Source: an uncultured Prevotellaceae bacterium (lineage in GTDB: Bacteria; Bacteroidota; Bacteroidia; Bacteroidales; Bacteroidaceae). Taken from it: 63,520 nt of DNA. A model generated the notes under the pieces. The model made no database searches and was not told where the DNA came from. It worked only from the letters and a program-made list of their open reading frames with translations. Numbering within the stretch: the stretch's first letter is position 1; each line of letters opens with the position of its first letter. Below, piece by piece: positions 54,735 through 63,052 of this stretch. The DNA lies in the NCBI GenBank assembly GCA_902778535.1, contig CACYYG010000016.1, positions 1-63,520 of the forward strand, read 5' to 3'. Both the position numbers and the translations under genes were made by a program.

Positions 54735-56261
54735 TTATTTGTTGCTATCGGGCGTTCCAGGCTTGCGCCAGCGCTTGTACTTGGCAGGGATGACATCGTT
54801 CATTGACTGCTTCTGCGGTTTGACGGTGATGTCGAGACCTGCATTCTGAGCCGAAGTCATGCCAGCTGCGGCTCTCACCTCACTGGCTTTTCTCAGCGGG
54901 CGCTTGCCGGGTGTGGCAGGAGCTGCAGGAGCAGCTGTACCAGCAGGGGCTGCCGGTGCAGCAGGAGCAGCAGGAGTGGTCGGTGAAGCCGGTGGTGCTG
55001 TGGGAGCAGCAGCCTTGCCACCGCCTCCTTTCGTCAACGCCGCCAGTTTTTCCTTAGCAGCATTGCCCTCAGCAGTCATTTTCTTGTTCGCCTCTTTCTT
55101 CAGCATCTGGTTCACCTCTTGGCCCAGCGGGTTGTTCTCCATACCAGGGATGTTGATATGTCCCATGGCCTGCTGCTGTGCCTTGTTGAGGTTGTCCATC
55201 ATCATGCGCTGCATCTTGTTGTTCTTGATGGTCTGGAAGATCTGCTTGCCGAACATCAGCAACATGCCCACGCCGGCAATACCGCCAATCATCCACATCA
55301 TGCCTTTCTTCTCCTCGCTGGCTTCTTTCTTCTCGGCAGCTTGGATGGAGTCCTGCTCTTGCTTCTGCCTATTGGCTATGGAGTCGGTGGCTCTCTTTGC
55401 AGCTTCTTCTTCGGTCTTTTTATCTACGGCTGCCTTATCCTCCAGTTCAGCCTTTTTCTTGTCGTAGGCGGACAACACATCGCTAATTTCCTGCACTACT
55501 TCCATGTCAGAGATCTTGCTACGCAAATCACGCAGGTGGTTGGCCAGGTAGGTAAGGTCTTCAGGTAATGGAAGCTTTGTGACCTCTTTGAGCTGATTCT
55601 TCACATTGGCGATGGTAAGCATGGCGTCGTCAATAGGCGTCAGTCCTTCGTCGGAAATCTCTTCGCTCATAATGATGTCGTCAGCATTGGCAGCCCTGTC
55701 GTCTCCGGCTCTGGCGCTGCTGCCGCCACCACTTCTGTGCGACCTGCCACCTCCGCCGCCTGTCACCTTTGTAGAGAATTCCAAGTATTTACTACACTTG
55801 CTGAACAACTTGTAGTGGCGTTTCTTCTCATAGTGTGCGATGTAGACGGGGATAGAAATCTGCACCTCACTGCTGGTGGTGAATGTCAACTGCGGGTTGT
55901 CGCCCAAGAGGAAGAATCCGTCCTCTGACGGGGTGTAGCTGACACCGGAAGGAATCATAAAGGCCTCGGGCGTCATGCCTTCGAACTTCGTGTCGTTATA
56001 TGTGCCGGTGCGGTCGAAGATGGCTACAGCCACCTCGTCCAGCTTGCGGTATTTACGCTGGTTGGCAGAACCCAGTTTCTTCTGCACGTTGGTGAAGAGC
56101 ACTGTGGTCTTTCCTCCGCTCTGCGAGATGGTATAGCTGAGGATGAGGCGGTCGCCGTCCGACGAAAAGAGCGTGTCGACAACGTCTTTCGCCTGGACAG
56201 TACCGGTACATCCTAATGCGCAGAGCCCGACAGCCAGCTGTGTGAGCCTCTTGTTCATCAT
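54735..56261 (-). CDS. Membrane protein with periplasmic beta domain, coiled coil and Ala/Pro-rich cytoplasmic tail
   Basis: 508 residues, unknown family. Signal peptide (MNKRLTQLAVGLCALGCTGT, up to about 24). Residues 25-165 look beta-rich (DRLILSYTISQSGGKTTVLF). Then a Gly/Ser linker (168-182), helices and a charged coiled coil (AELEDKAAVDKKTEEEAAKR), one transmembrane helix (about 320-340), a Met-rich amphipathic stretch (KMQRMMMDNLNKAQQQAM) and a low-complexity Ala/Pro tail at about 410-460, ending in basic KYKRWRKPG. Same topology as the JAB protein: periplasmic sensor part, one helix, cytoplasmic C-terminus. Overlaps the following gene's start by 4 bp. A scaffold or conjugation target is conceivable. 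Confidence 0.65.
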   Translation of the reverse strand: MMNKRLTQLAVGLCALGCTGTVQAKDVVDTLFSSDGDRLILSYTISQSGGKTTVLFTNVQKKLGSANQRKYRKLDEVAVAIFDRTGTYNDTKFEGMTPEAFMIPSGVSYTPSEDGFFLLGDNPQLTFTTSSEVQISIPVYIAHYEKKRHYKLFSKCSKYLEFSTKVTGGGGGRSHRSGGGSSARAGDDRAANADDIIMSEEISDEGLTPIDDAMLTIANVKNQLKEVTKLPLPEDLTYLANHLRDLRSKISDMEVVQEISDVLSAYDKKKAELEDKAAVDKKTEEEAAKRATDSIANRQKQEQDSIQAAEKKEASEEKKGMMWMIGGIAGVGMLLMFGKQIFQTIKNNKMQRMMMDNLNKAQQQAMGHINIPGMENNPLGQEVNQMLKKEANKKMTAEGNAAKEKLAALTKGGGGKAAAPTAPPASPTTPAAPAAPAAPAGTAAPAAPATPGKRPLRKASEVRAAAGMTSAQNAGLDITVKPQKQSMNDVIPAKYKRWRKPGTPDSNK

Positions 56262-57340
56262 AGGCCTTGTATGCGGTTGTAGCGTTCTATGATCTTGTTC
56301 TTATAGTCACCGCCACTGCGCCAAGCTGAAGCATGTTTGGAGCACTTCGGGTCGGTGCAGCAATTGTACATGCCGTTCACCTGACCGATGACGCTGGCCT
56401 TGGTGGCTGCGCGGTCGCTGCTGGTGTAGATCTTCTTGTAGAGGTCGTCCAGCTTGTGGTAGATCTGCTGCAGCGAAAGGTTGCAATAAGCGCATGAGTG
56501 AGGAGGAACTGGGTCAGAACGGTGTGGCCGGCAGATGCCTTCCTGCTTGCTCAGGTCAATCTTGGCAAGATCCTCTTTGATGGCGTTGTAGCGCTGGTAG
56601 CCGCCGTCGCTTGCGTTCCAGCCGTGAGCACTGATGGCAGCGTCAATCTTAGCCTTCAGGTCGTTGATGCGCTTCAGGTACGGTTCTTTCTGCTGCTCCA
56701 CGCCAGGACGGTGTTTATTGCTTGTGCAGAAGACGGCATTGTCCACATCCTTCTTCAGTTTCTTGCACTCATCCACCAAGCCTAAGTATTCGGCACTGGG
56801 CTTCAGCTCCACAGTGATGTCGAGCTCGATGACCTGCTTGCGCAGCAGCAGCAGCTTCTCCTTGCCCAGGATGCGCTCCACGATGCCGCTCTTTGGCTTG
56901 CTCAGGTAGATAGGCAGCTTGACGGCCATCTCAGAACCGGCAGGGGCGTTGAAGGCTGCCAGCTGGTATTTGTTCGAAGGCTCGATAAACACATCCTGCC
57001 CTGTCTCAAGGTTGTAGGGGTCGATGATGCGTTTGCCTTTCGTGCCGCCGAAGAGCTTGTCATACTTGAACGAGGGGCGCAGCTTCTTCACCTCTTTCTC
57101 CTTGTAGGGTTTGTGGAAGAGGGCGAGAATCTTCTGCTCGTCGAGGTTCTCTATCTCAATAAGCACCTGTCCGAATTCGTCGTCGCTGTCAGGGTTCAAC
57201 AGCGTGACGAAGATGTTGCAGTACGACAGGTTGATCGTCTCCTTCGTGTTGTCGTTGCTCAGGGTTATTTTCTTCTGCTCATCAGCCCAGGTCGTCATCG
57301 CCATCAGGAAGAAGAACATGCATATAAAAATCTTTTTCAT
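56258..57340 (-). CDS. Secreted protein with C-terminal Cys/His-rich domain
   Basis: About 360 residues. I start at 57340 (MKKIFICMFFFLMAMTTWAD, signal peptide); a longer frame adding MKIEKLET only translates the microsatellite before it. The first 200 residues are beta-rich (KETINLSYCNIFVTLLNPDS, DVFIEPSNKYQLAAFNAPAG, VIELDITVELKPS), similar in style to the beta domain of the neighbouring 508-residue protein. The C-terminal part carries EGICRPHRSDPVPPHSCAYC and later YNCCTDPKCSKHASAW, a spacing of Cys and His that suggests a zinc-binding treble-clef or a disulfide-linked fold. Periplasmic location would favour disulfides. Not recognised as a known family. Confidence 0.65.
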   Translation of the reverse strand: MKKIFICMFFFLMAMTTWADEQKKITLSNDNTKETINLSYCNIFVTLLNPDSDDEFGQVLIEIENLDEQKILALFHKPYKEKEVKKLRPSFKYDKLFGGTKGKRIIDPYNLETGQDVFIEPSNKYQLAAFNAPAGSEMAVKLPIYLSKPKSGIVERILGKEKLLLLRKQVIELDITVELKPSAEYLGLVDECKKLKKDVDNAVFCTSNKHRPGVEQQKEPYLKRINDLKAKIDAAISAHGWNASDGGYQRYNAIKEDLAKIDLSKQEGICRPHRSDPVPPHSCAYCNLSLQQIYHKLDDLYKKIYTSSDRAATKASVIGQVNGMYNCCTDPKCSKHASAWRSGGDYKNKIIERYNRIQGL

Positions 57341-57341
57341 C

Positions 57342-57402
57342 GTTTCCAATTTTTCAATCTTCAATTTTTCAATTCTTCAATTCTTCAATTCTTCAATTCT
57401 TC
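57342..57402. repeat. (TTCAATTC)n microsatellite in front of a start codon
   Basis: About five TTCAATTC octads plus degenerate TTTTTCAATC units, filling the spacer between the E2 stop and the next gene's start. Confidence 0.75.
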
Positions 57403-58069
57403 AGATGCTCAGTGAGATGCGCTTCTTGGGCTGCTCATCGGTAGCCGACGTTGCCGGTGCTGCCGGAGCGGGCTTGGGAGCCGCATCCTCAGGCATCTCT
57501 TGTGTGAACTTCACCCATCCGTTGGGTTCGCCTTCCTCGCGCACCCATTCGGCCACGCTCTGGTCCTCGGGGTAGGGGTAGGTGTTCTGGGCGTGATACA
57601 TGTTGTACTTCAGGTAGCGCTCCACGCGCAGCACCAGGTCCTTGATCGAGGCCAGCACGCCCATCTCCTTGATGGTGAGGCACACGTGGCCCTTGAACGA
57701 GCCGCTGTAGCGGATGTTGGGATGCCACACGTCGCTGATGAAAGTGAAGACGGGATTGCCGTCGGCCGACGGGTAGTTGTTGGGCAGCACGATGCTCATC
57801 TTGTGCAGATAGCCGAAGACGGGCTTGCGGGGAGGCTCAGTATCCTCCACGCCGACGATGCTCTTACAGCGATACCAAATCTCAAACTCAGTGGGCAGGC
57901 CGGTAGCATTCTTCTTGCGGATGATGTACGACAATGATGGCTTCAGCGGGTTTTTACTCTCCTGCTTGCGCTTGCTGCACAGTGAGTCCAGCTCTTTCCA
58001 CTCCTGAAAGAGGCGTGCGTCACGTCCTTTCAGTTCCTTTAGGTTAAAGTTGTTTATTGCGGGATTCAT
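57401..58069 (-). CDS. E2-like ubiquitin-conjugating enzyme
   Basis: 222 residues, cytoplasmic. UBC fold with the key line of the family: PVFTFISDVWHPNI, then FKGHVCLTI. His116-Pro117-Asn118 is the HPN motif, and Cys130 is the catalytic Cys twelve residues after Asn118. The N-terminal helix is LKGRDARLFQEWKELDSL, and strands EFEIWYRCKS and GYLHKMSIVLPNNYPSADGN match the strand-to-PxxYP region of eukaryotic E2s. After the core (to about 175) comes an acidic, then Ala/Pro-rich tail (residues 190-215) ending KKRISLSI. It receives the ubiquitin-like protein from the E1 encoded seven kb downstream in the same operon. Confidence 0.9.
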   Translation of the reverse strand: MNPAINNFNLKELKGRDARLFQEWKELDSLCSKRKQESKNPLKPSLSYIIRKKNATGLPTEFEIWYRCKSIVGVEDTEPPRKPVFGYLHKMSIVLPNNYPSADGNPVFTFISDVWHPNIRYSGSFKGHVCLTIKEMGVLASIKDLVLRVERYLKYNMYHAQNTYPYPEDQSVAEWVREEGEPNGWVKFTQEMPEDAAPKPAPAAPATSATDEQPKKRISLSI

Positions 58070-58072
58070 ATT

Positions 58073-58233
58073 TACTTTAGATTTTAGATTTTAGAATTTT
58101 GATGTGTCTGCTTCGCAGATTAAGAATTATCAATTAAGAAGTAAGTGACAGAAAATTATAATTTTAAATTCTAAATTCTTACTGGCCGTCAGGCCAAACC
58201 TCTTAACTCTTAACTCTTAACTCTTAACTCTTT
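58073..58233. repeat. Composite intergenic repeat between E2 and Ubl genes
   Basis: AT-rich TTTAGATT units, a small dyad TCTGCTTCGCAGA, more TTAAGAATT-type units, a second dyad GGCCGTCAGGCC, then four to five TTAACTC heptads. Same design as 3228-3296. No gene fits here. Confidence 0.7.
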
Positions 58234-58235
58234 CG

Positions 58236-58562
58236 CTATCCTGCGATGGGCACGCTGATGAGGTGCAGGTGGTCCATGGGCTCAATCTCATAGTCAATGA
58301 GCGCCATCTCGCGACCGTTCTCATCTTCAAACTCCAAAATGACAGGCTCCTCGTCGCCATCCATCAGCTTGCCGAGCAAATACTGGATAGGGTTGCCGCC
58401 GTTGTCCATCTTCGGCAACTCAAACACCTGTATAATACTGTTAATCTGGTCGCGGATGGTTTTGTTGGGGTCGGTCACTTTAACTTCAATTTCGTCATAC
58501 GACGTACCGTCAATGGTGAGCATGACGATAAATTCTTCCCGATAAAATTCCTGATCTGTCAT
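58236..58562 (-). CDS. Ubiquitin-like protein with C-terminal glycine
   Basis: 108 residues. Pattern of a beta-grasp (ubiquitin-like) protein: strand FIVMLTIDG, strand EIEVKVTDPN, helix KTIRDQINSIIQVFEL, then strands YLLGKLMDGDEEPVILEFED, a NGREMALIDYEIEPMDHLHL segment equal to the ubiquitin Leu-rich end, and the tail ISVPIAG. The chain ends exactly at a single Gly, so no proteolytic trimming would be needed before activation. Length is slightly above ubiquitin because of an N-terminal extension and an insert after the helix. The direct E1/E2/JAB neighbours make it the likely modifier. Gap to the preceding gene is 39 bp. Confidence 0.82.
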   Translation of the reverse strand: MTDQEFYREEFIVMLTIDGTSYDEIEVKVTDPNKTIRDQINSIIQVFELPKMDNGGNPIQYLLGKLMDGDEEPVILEFEDENGREMALIDYEIEPMDHLHLISVPIAG

Positions 58563-58601
58563 AGTTGTTCGTATTTTTTATTGTTATTATCTATAGTGAT
58601 G

Positions 58602-58928
58602 TTAGGCTATGTAGCTGTTCATGTGGGCAATGACGTCTATCTGACCTCTTGCCGATGACTTCATTGCGGTAAGCTTGCTTTTGAAGTAGGCTTTGCCTTC
58701 CACCCCCGACGGATTACCTCCAGTGGCATCGTAGATGTGGAACTGCACCTTTTTGTCGGAACCGTCGAAGAACACCATGAAGTTGCGGATGGCATCGAAA
58801 CAATATTCTCTGCTTCCTGAGCAAATAGCACGGTTGCGGTCTTTCACTTCAACACTGTCCTTGCTGGAAACGACAATGTTCAGGCTAAGATTGCGCTGTG
58901 CAAAATCTATACTTGCAAATCTGTTCAT
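58602..58928 (-). CDS. Small protein of unknown function, first gene of the conjugation operon
   Basis: 108 residues, no signal peptide or membrane segment. I do not recognise it. The sequence suggests an alpha/beta fold with strands LNIVVSSKDSVEVKDR, FMVFFDGSDKKVQFHIYDA and IDVIAHMNSYIA around a short helix (REYCFDAIRNF). A promoter with perfect elements stands 35 bp upstream. Being first in the operon and next to the modifier, it could be a regulator, a second modifier-fold protein or the principal target; none can be chosen from sequence. Confidence 0.7.
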   Translation of the reverse strand: MNRFASIDFAQRNLSLNIVVSSKDSVEVKDRNRAICSGSREYCFDAIRNFMVFFDGSDKKVQFHIYDATGGNPSGVEGKAYFKSKLTAMKSSARGQIDVIAHMNSYIA

Positions 58929-58962
58929 AGTTCAAATATCGTTATTTGTTAATTTAATTCTG

Positions 58963-58993
58963 CAAAGTTACGTCAAAATATTCTATTGTGCAA
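58963..58993 (-). promoter_or_regulatory. Promoter of the 17-gene conjugation/baseplate operon
   Basis: Minus strand TTG, 20 bases, TAACTTTG, the best form of the Bacteroidota promoter. No comparable promoter was noticed in the short gaps down to 38.4 kb, so it may drive the whole run. Confidence 0.75.
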
Positions 58994-59190
58994 CTTTTGT
59001 GTCACTTTTTTCTTCTATAGAATCCGTTTGTGATTGCCTATAGAGTCAACCGTACAGGTGGAATTTCTCAAGCGTTGCCTACATGCTTACATGGCTGCAT
59101 ACATCATTTATTGTGCGTATCTTAGCTGTTTGTGATTAAATGTAGGTGATGTAAGCTCCTGTTGAAGGAATTTATGGGTCAAGACTAATG

Positions 59191-60234
59191 TTACTTATGC
59201 CACATCCAGCTCCACTGACCATCTTCCAGTTGATAGTTCTGACTCATAAAATGTTCTGTGCCATCCTTGAATACAATGAGCTGGTAGGCGTTCCAGGGGA
59301 TGATGTAAGCCTTGGGGTGGTTCTCGCTGCGCAGAGCCAGCTGATAGGCCTGCTGCTCGGGGTCGAGGCGCAATAGCAGGTCGGCCTGGCTGTCGGGACT
59401 CTTCTGGAAGAAGTAGTTGAAAAACGCAGTAATCATTAATTTGCTCAGCCAGAAATGAGCCATATATTCCGTGTCGCCCGCATGCCATTTCACAGTAATC
59501 CTCTGGGGTTTGCCTGCAGTGTGGAAGTGCTGCTGGTCGTCATCGCCCTTGAGGTAGTTGAAGGTGCCGTCGGTGCGGTGGTCCTCTATGCTGTCCACAT
59601 CCAAGTCATCGTAATAAGGGTCTTTGTCATCGTACTCAATCCATTTTAGAGTCTCCCAGTCCCAGTGCTCTTCGCAGGCCACATAGCGGTAGGTAAATTG
59701 CCGCATATCGTTCTCCAATTCCTTGAGGCTGATCACTTCGTACTCGCTCATCTCTTTCGCCCATCCGAAGCGAGCCTTCTCTATCTCGTTAAACTCTGCT
59801 TCCTGGGCCTTCAACCAATGGAGCAGTACAGAGCGAGTGCGTCCTCTCAGCCATACCGCTACCCCCCCAAAGGGAGCGGTGCCCACCACATAGCTGGTGA
59901 AGGGGTCCTTTGGGTGTTCTTCCTGCTGTTTCTGCCAAAGTTCATCGGCCCGCTCTGCATCAAGCGGCTCTTCGATGGCATAGCAGTGGCCATCAGTCAT
60001 TGTCAGGTAGCGCAGCGACAGGAAGTAAGGCATGGGGAAAGCCTCTTCAGTCATGATGTCGAGGTTCTTCACGCTGCCCCAGCCGTCATTGTTCGATGTG
60101 GCGATAAAAGTCAGTCCCTCGTCATCGGGGTCTTCTTTCCCGGGCTCGCCTTCATAGTGAAGCTTGCCTTGCAGAATCGTGACGGGGCAGTTAGGAACAA
60201 TGGAGTTGAACGGTCTATAAACGTAGTCATTCAT
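59191..60234 (-). CDS. DUF2931-like protein
   Basis: 347 residues, no signal peptide. The stretch SYVVGTAPFGGVAVWLRGRT resembles the GLAPGGxVxVWLxG block that I associate with DUF2931, and WKEQQ-like helices and a repeated DDxD part (KDPYYDDLDVDSIEDH) follow. Another conserved-looking end is FFNYFFQKSPDSQADLLLRL. The function of the family is not established. It starts within the last codons of the 929-residue gene (4-bp overlap), so the two are made together, as in effector/partner pairs. The name is tentative. Confidence 0.55.
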   Translation of the reverse strand: MNDYVYRPFNSIVPNCPVTILQGKLHYEGEPGKEDPDDEGLTFIATSNNDGWGSVKNLDIMTEEAFPMPYFLSLRYLTMTDGHCYAIEEPLDAERADELWQKQQEEHPKDPFTSYVVGTAPFGGVAVWLRGRTRSVLLHWLKAQEAEFNEIEKARFGWAKEMSEYEVISLKELENDMRQFTYRYVACEEHWDWETLKWIEYDDKDPYYDDLDVDSIEDHRTDGTFNYLKGDDDQQHFHTAGKPQRITVKWHAGDTEYMAHFWLSKLMITAFFNYFFQKSPDSQADLLLRLDPEQQAYQLALRSENHPKAYIIPWNAYQLIVFKDGTEHFMSQNYQLEDGQWSWMWHK

Positions 60235-63020
60235 TGTTTATTGTTTTTAGATTCTTCTTGTTGCTGTCTCTTTTTCTGTTTTTCTATAGTATATCTTAGA
60301 TCCTGTGCTGCCATGTCAGCTTCAACGCCTTTCATATGTTGATCTCTGTCTTTTTTGCCAGCTTCCTTCGCTTTGTTATATGCCTCAGTCTGTTTGTCGT
60401 AATATTTTGCGAATTGAGCCTCATATTCATAGTCTGAACCTGTAATACCTAATGTGTTCGTAGTACCTAATGTGTTTGCTAAATTTGCTGCATTATATTG
60501 ATTATTAAGTCTTCTGTTATTCTCCGCATTATACATAGCTTCGAGTGGAGATGCACCCAAATTGAGGGCATCATTACCTGCAATTTGTCGTTGATTATCA
60601 AGCAATGCCCGTTGTTGCCGTAGATGTTGGTTTTCTAGATTGTTCAACTGAATCGTTGTCTTCTCCCATTCATCTATGAGCTGCGGTGCAGTGGGACTGC
60701 CAGCAGTTTGTGCAGCTTTCTGAGCATCAACCGCCTTTTGCGCTGCAGCTTTTCGCTCTTGTGCATTATTCAGGGCTTCCTGCGCAGCCGCCTTTGCCAC
60801 TGGATCCTTTGTTCGTAAAGCTCTTTTCGCGTTTCTCTCATCTTCCATGGCTTTATTCAGTTCTGCATTCGCATCAATACTTGCGGGTTTTAAAGGTATC
60901 TGAGTAATATTCTGGTTGCTCTTCAAATCAACACCAAGAACACCGCTGGCATCATCGATTCTTTTCTGAGCATCGTCCAGCGCTTTTTGGGCAGCAGCCC
61001 TTGCAGCATCTGTTTTTGCTTCTTTCAAGGCTATTTTTGCTTCATGCTGTGCTTTCTGGGCATTTTCCAACTCTGCATAAGCCTTTGCTTTTTCCTCTCT
61101 TTGTTTTGCCTCTTCTGCTGTTATCGGAGTATTATTTGCATTTGCATTAGAAATCCATACATATCCATTATATCCAACGCCCATGGCTCTTACCCATACA
61201 TCAGCAAGGAATCCGCCAAAATCAGTCAATGATGACATATTCTTAAAGGCACTAATATAATGGGGATTTAAGATTTTCCCTAAAGCATATCCAATGCTGT
61301 CTTCCCCAGTAAGAATCCGAATAGCCGTCAACGTAGCCTTACTTCCTTCTTGAGATTCGGCTACGATTTTAAGTTCTGTATTTAAATCGGGAATAGCTTC
61401 GCCAGAAAAGCGTGGTCCTTTTATTTCAGGCACACCTTTCGCCCGTTTAGCATTTTGGGCGAGTTTTTCAAATAGTTCTCCAGAAGAAATGGAAACATCA
61501 GCTGCTTTGGCACTGATTTCTATCGTTTTGAAAACTGTTCCGAAATAGGGTATCAGACCTGCAATGTCAAAAGCGATTCCAGCGGTATTCATAACATTGT
61601 CTACTGCAGAAGCCTTAGAAATATCCCATTGATATACAGTCAAAATGATGTCTACGATACCAAGGGCGGGGAACGGAAAACTAGCGATGGCGATTAAAAT
61701 TTGACAAGCTAATAATTTCTGACTTTTTATCGCTAGTTTTTTATTAGCAATTGCTTGCTCGTATTCTGCTATTTGCTGTTTTCCTTTGGCAACATCATAG
61801 TCTATCCTGTTGACTTCGGCTGTTAATTCTATGTCAGTGGTATAATGTCCGTCAATCGGAATATTAATCATGGAATCAGGAATAATCCCTTGAAATTTCA
61901 GAGCCTCGCGTGCCCTCGCACGAGCTAGATCCTGAGCACTACCATAACCAGAATAAGTATCGGAATGTGCAAGAAGGTAATTGATTTCCTGCTCTTCAAT
62001 ATCACTACGCCGCGCCATATTCTCGGCATAGTCTTGACGGGCTTTTTCGATGGTATTCTTCCTTCTGTTTGCTTTATTTTCTCTATCAGCCTGTGCAGCT
62101 TTCATTCCCTCCAGATTCTTTTCCATCTCTTCTACAGACGGATTCGTGATTTTGCGATGCTCTTCTCTCAATTCTGATTCAGTCCATTCCCTGCCTTCAT
62201 AAGTGACGGTGGCCTTGCCATTCACGATTTTTCTATTAGCAGGGTCTTGGTTTACCCACATTTGCCCAATCTGTTCTTTTTGATTGCGATACAATTGTGC
62301 TTCATACTTGTCTCCCATAAAAATAGGTTCTTTTTCAGCGGGGAAAAGGTGTAAAATAGCATCCATTTCCTTTGCACGCTGAGCATCGCCCTTTTTGTCA
62401 GTCCCTTCAGCTTTATAAGGATCGAATACACCACAATAATCCACTTGGAATCTCCAACATAATGATTGAATCCACCTGAAAGTAAAATGAAATTCATCTC
62501 TACTGAGAATGTCGCCAACAAAACTGCTGTATATCCCTGAATAAGCAAGAGAATTGCCCATCAGTTCTGACAGTGCAAATAAACATTTTTGGCAAGGATG
62601 ATAGGCAAGAAGGATACAATGCACTGTGCCATTAAGCCCATCTTCCGTTTTTCGGTAGATAATATCTGCAAGTCGGGCGATGGCATATGAAATATACGAC
62701 CTCAATGTAGATTCTCCTCCATCGCTGTCTGTAAAGTATGCAGCCTCATTACTGCTGCAATCTACGAAAATGGTTTCATCACATGCAGTCGTATAGGCAT
62801 CCCCTTCGGGTTGCGACCAGGCCAGGTTGGTAACGGGATAAGTAGAGGTATTGGGTTCATTTGTGTTGACATATTTCTCTACCGACCAGTCGGTTAAGGT
62901 TGACATAGAAACCGAAGAGAAGATGATCTTTACGGAAAAATCACCATTTCGGTCGATTTTTTTCAACAGATTTTGAAACAAATTTGCTATTCCCGATGCT
63001 CCTTGTCCTGCTCCTGCCAT
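60231..63020 (-). CDS. Large coiled-coil protein, effector candidate
   Basis: 929 residues, no signal peptide, unknown family. Residues 1-240 are globular. A YHPCQKCLFALSELM stretch gives P142-Cys143-x2-Cys146. Charged helices follow (260-420; EENKANRRKN-like, ARARAREAL), then a hydrophobic segment at about 428-470 (LLACQILIAIASFPFPALGI), which could insert in a membrane. A second long coiled coil occupies 650-800 (KAQHEAKIALKEAKTDAARA) and the end is Asn/Lys/Gln-rich. The codons are visibly more AT-rich than those of the neighbours, especially 61.1-62.9 kb, a sign of separate origin. Structure recalls colicin-like or tape-measure-like proteins. Paired with the DUF2931-like gene. Confidence 0.65.
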   Translation of the reverse strand: MAGAGQGASGIANLFQNLLKKIDRNGDFSVKIIFSSVSMSTLTDWSVEKYVNTNEPNTSTYPVTNLAWSQPEGDAYTTACDETIFVDCSSNEAAYFTDSDGGESTLRSYISYAIARLADIIYRKTEDGLNGTVHCILLAYHPCQKCLFALSELMGNSLAYSGIYSSFVGDILSRDEFHFTFRWIQSLCWRFQVDYCGVFDPYKAEGTDKKGDAQRAKEMDAILHLFPAEKEPIFMGDKYEAQLYRNQKEQIGQMWVNQDPANRKIVNGKATVTYEGREWTESELREEHRKITNPSVEEMEKNLEGMKAAQADRENKANRRKNTIEKARQDYAENMARRSDIEEQEINYLLAHSDTYSGYGSAQDLARARAREALKFQGIIPDSMINIPIDGHYTTDIELTAEVNRIDYDVAKGKQQIAEYEQAIANKKLAIKSQKLLACQILIAIASFPFPALGIVDIILTVYQWDISKASAVDNVMNTAGIAFDIAGLIPYFGTVFKTIEISAKAADVSISSGELFEKLAQNAKRAKGVPEIKGPRFSGEAIPDLNTELKIVAESQEGSKATLTAIRILTGEDSIGYALGKILNPHYISAFKNMSSLTDFGGFLADVWVRAMGVGYNGYVWISNANANNTPITAEEAKQREEKAKAYAELENAQKAQHEAKIALKEAKTDAARAAAQKALDDAQKRIDDASGVLGVDLKSNQNITQIPLKPASIDANAELNKAMEDERNAKRALRTKDPVAKAAAQEALNNAQERKAAAQKAVDAQKAAQTAGSPTAPQLIDEWEKTTIQLNNLENQHLRQQRALLDNQRQIAGNDALNLGASPLEAMYNAENNRRLNNQYNAANLANTLGTTNTLGITGSDYEYEAQFAKYYDKQTEAYNKAKEAGKKDRDQHMKGVEADMAAQDLRYTIEKQKKRQQQEESKNNKQ

Positions 63021-63052
63021 ATCTTCTAATGTGTTTTTACTTGTTTTAGTAA

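Noticed and set aside
60500-62800. Deaminase toxin domain at the N-terminus of the 929-residue protein
   Set aside because: PCxxC is present but the partner [H/C]xE motif is not in place, and toxin domains are normally C-terminal; kept only as a weak idea.
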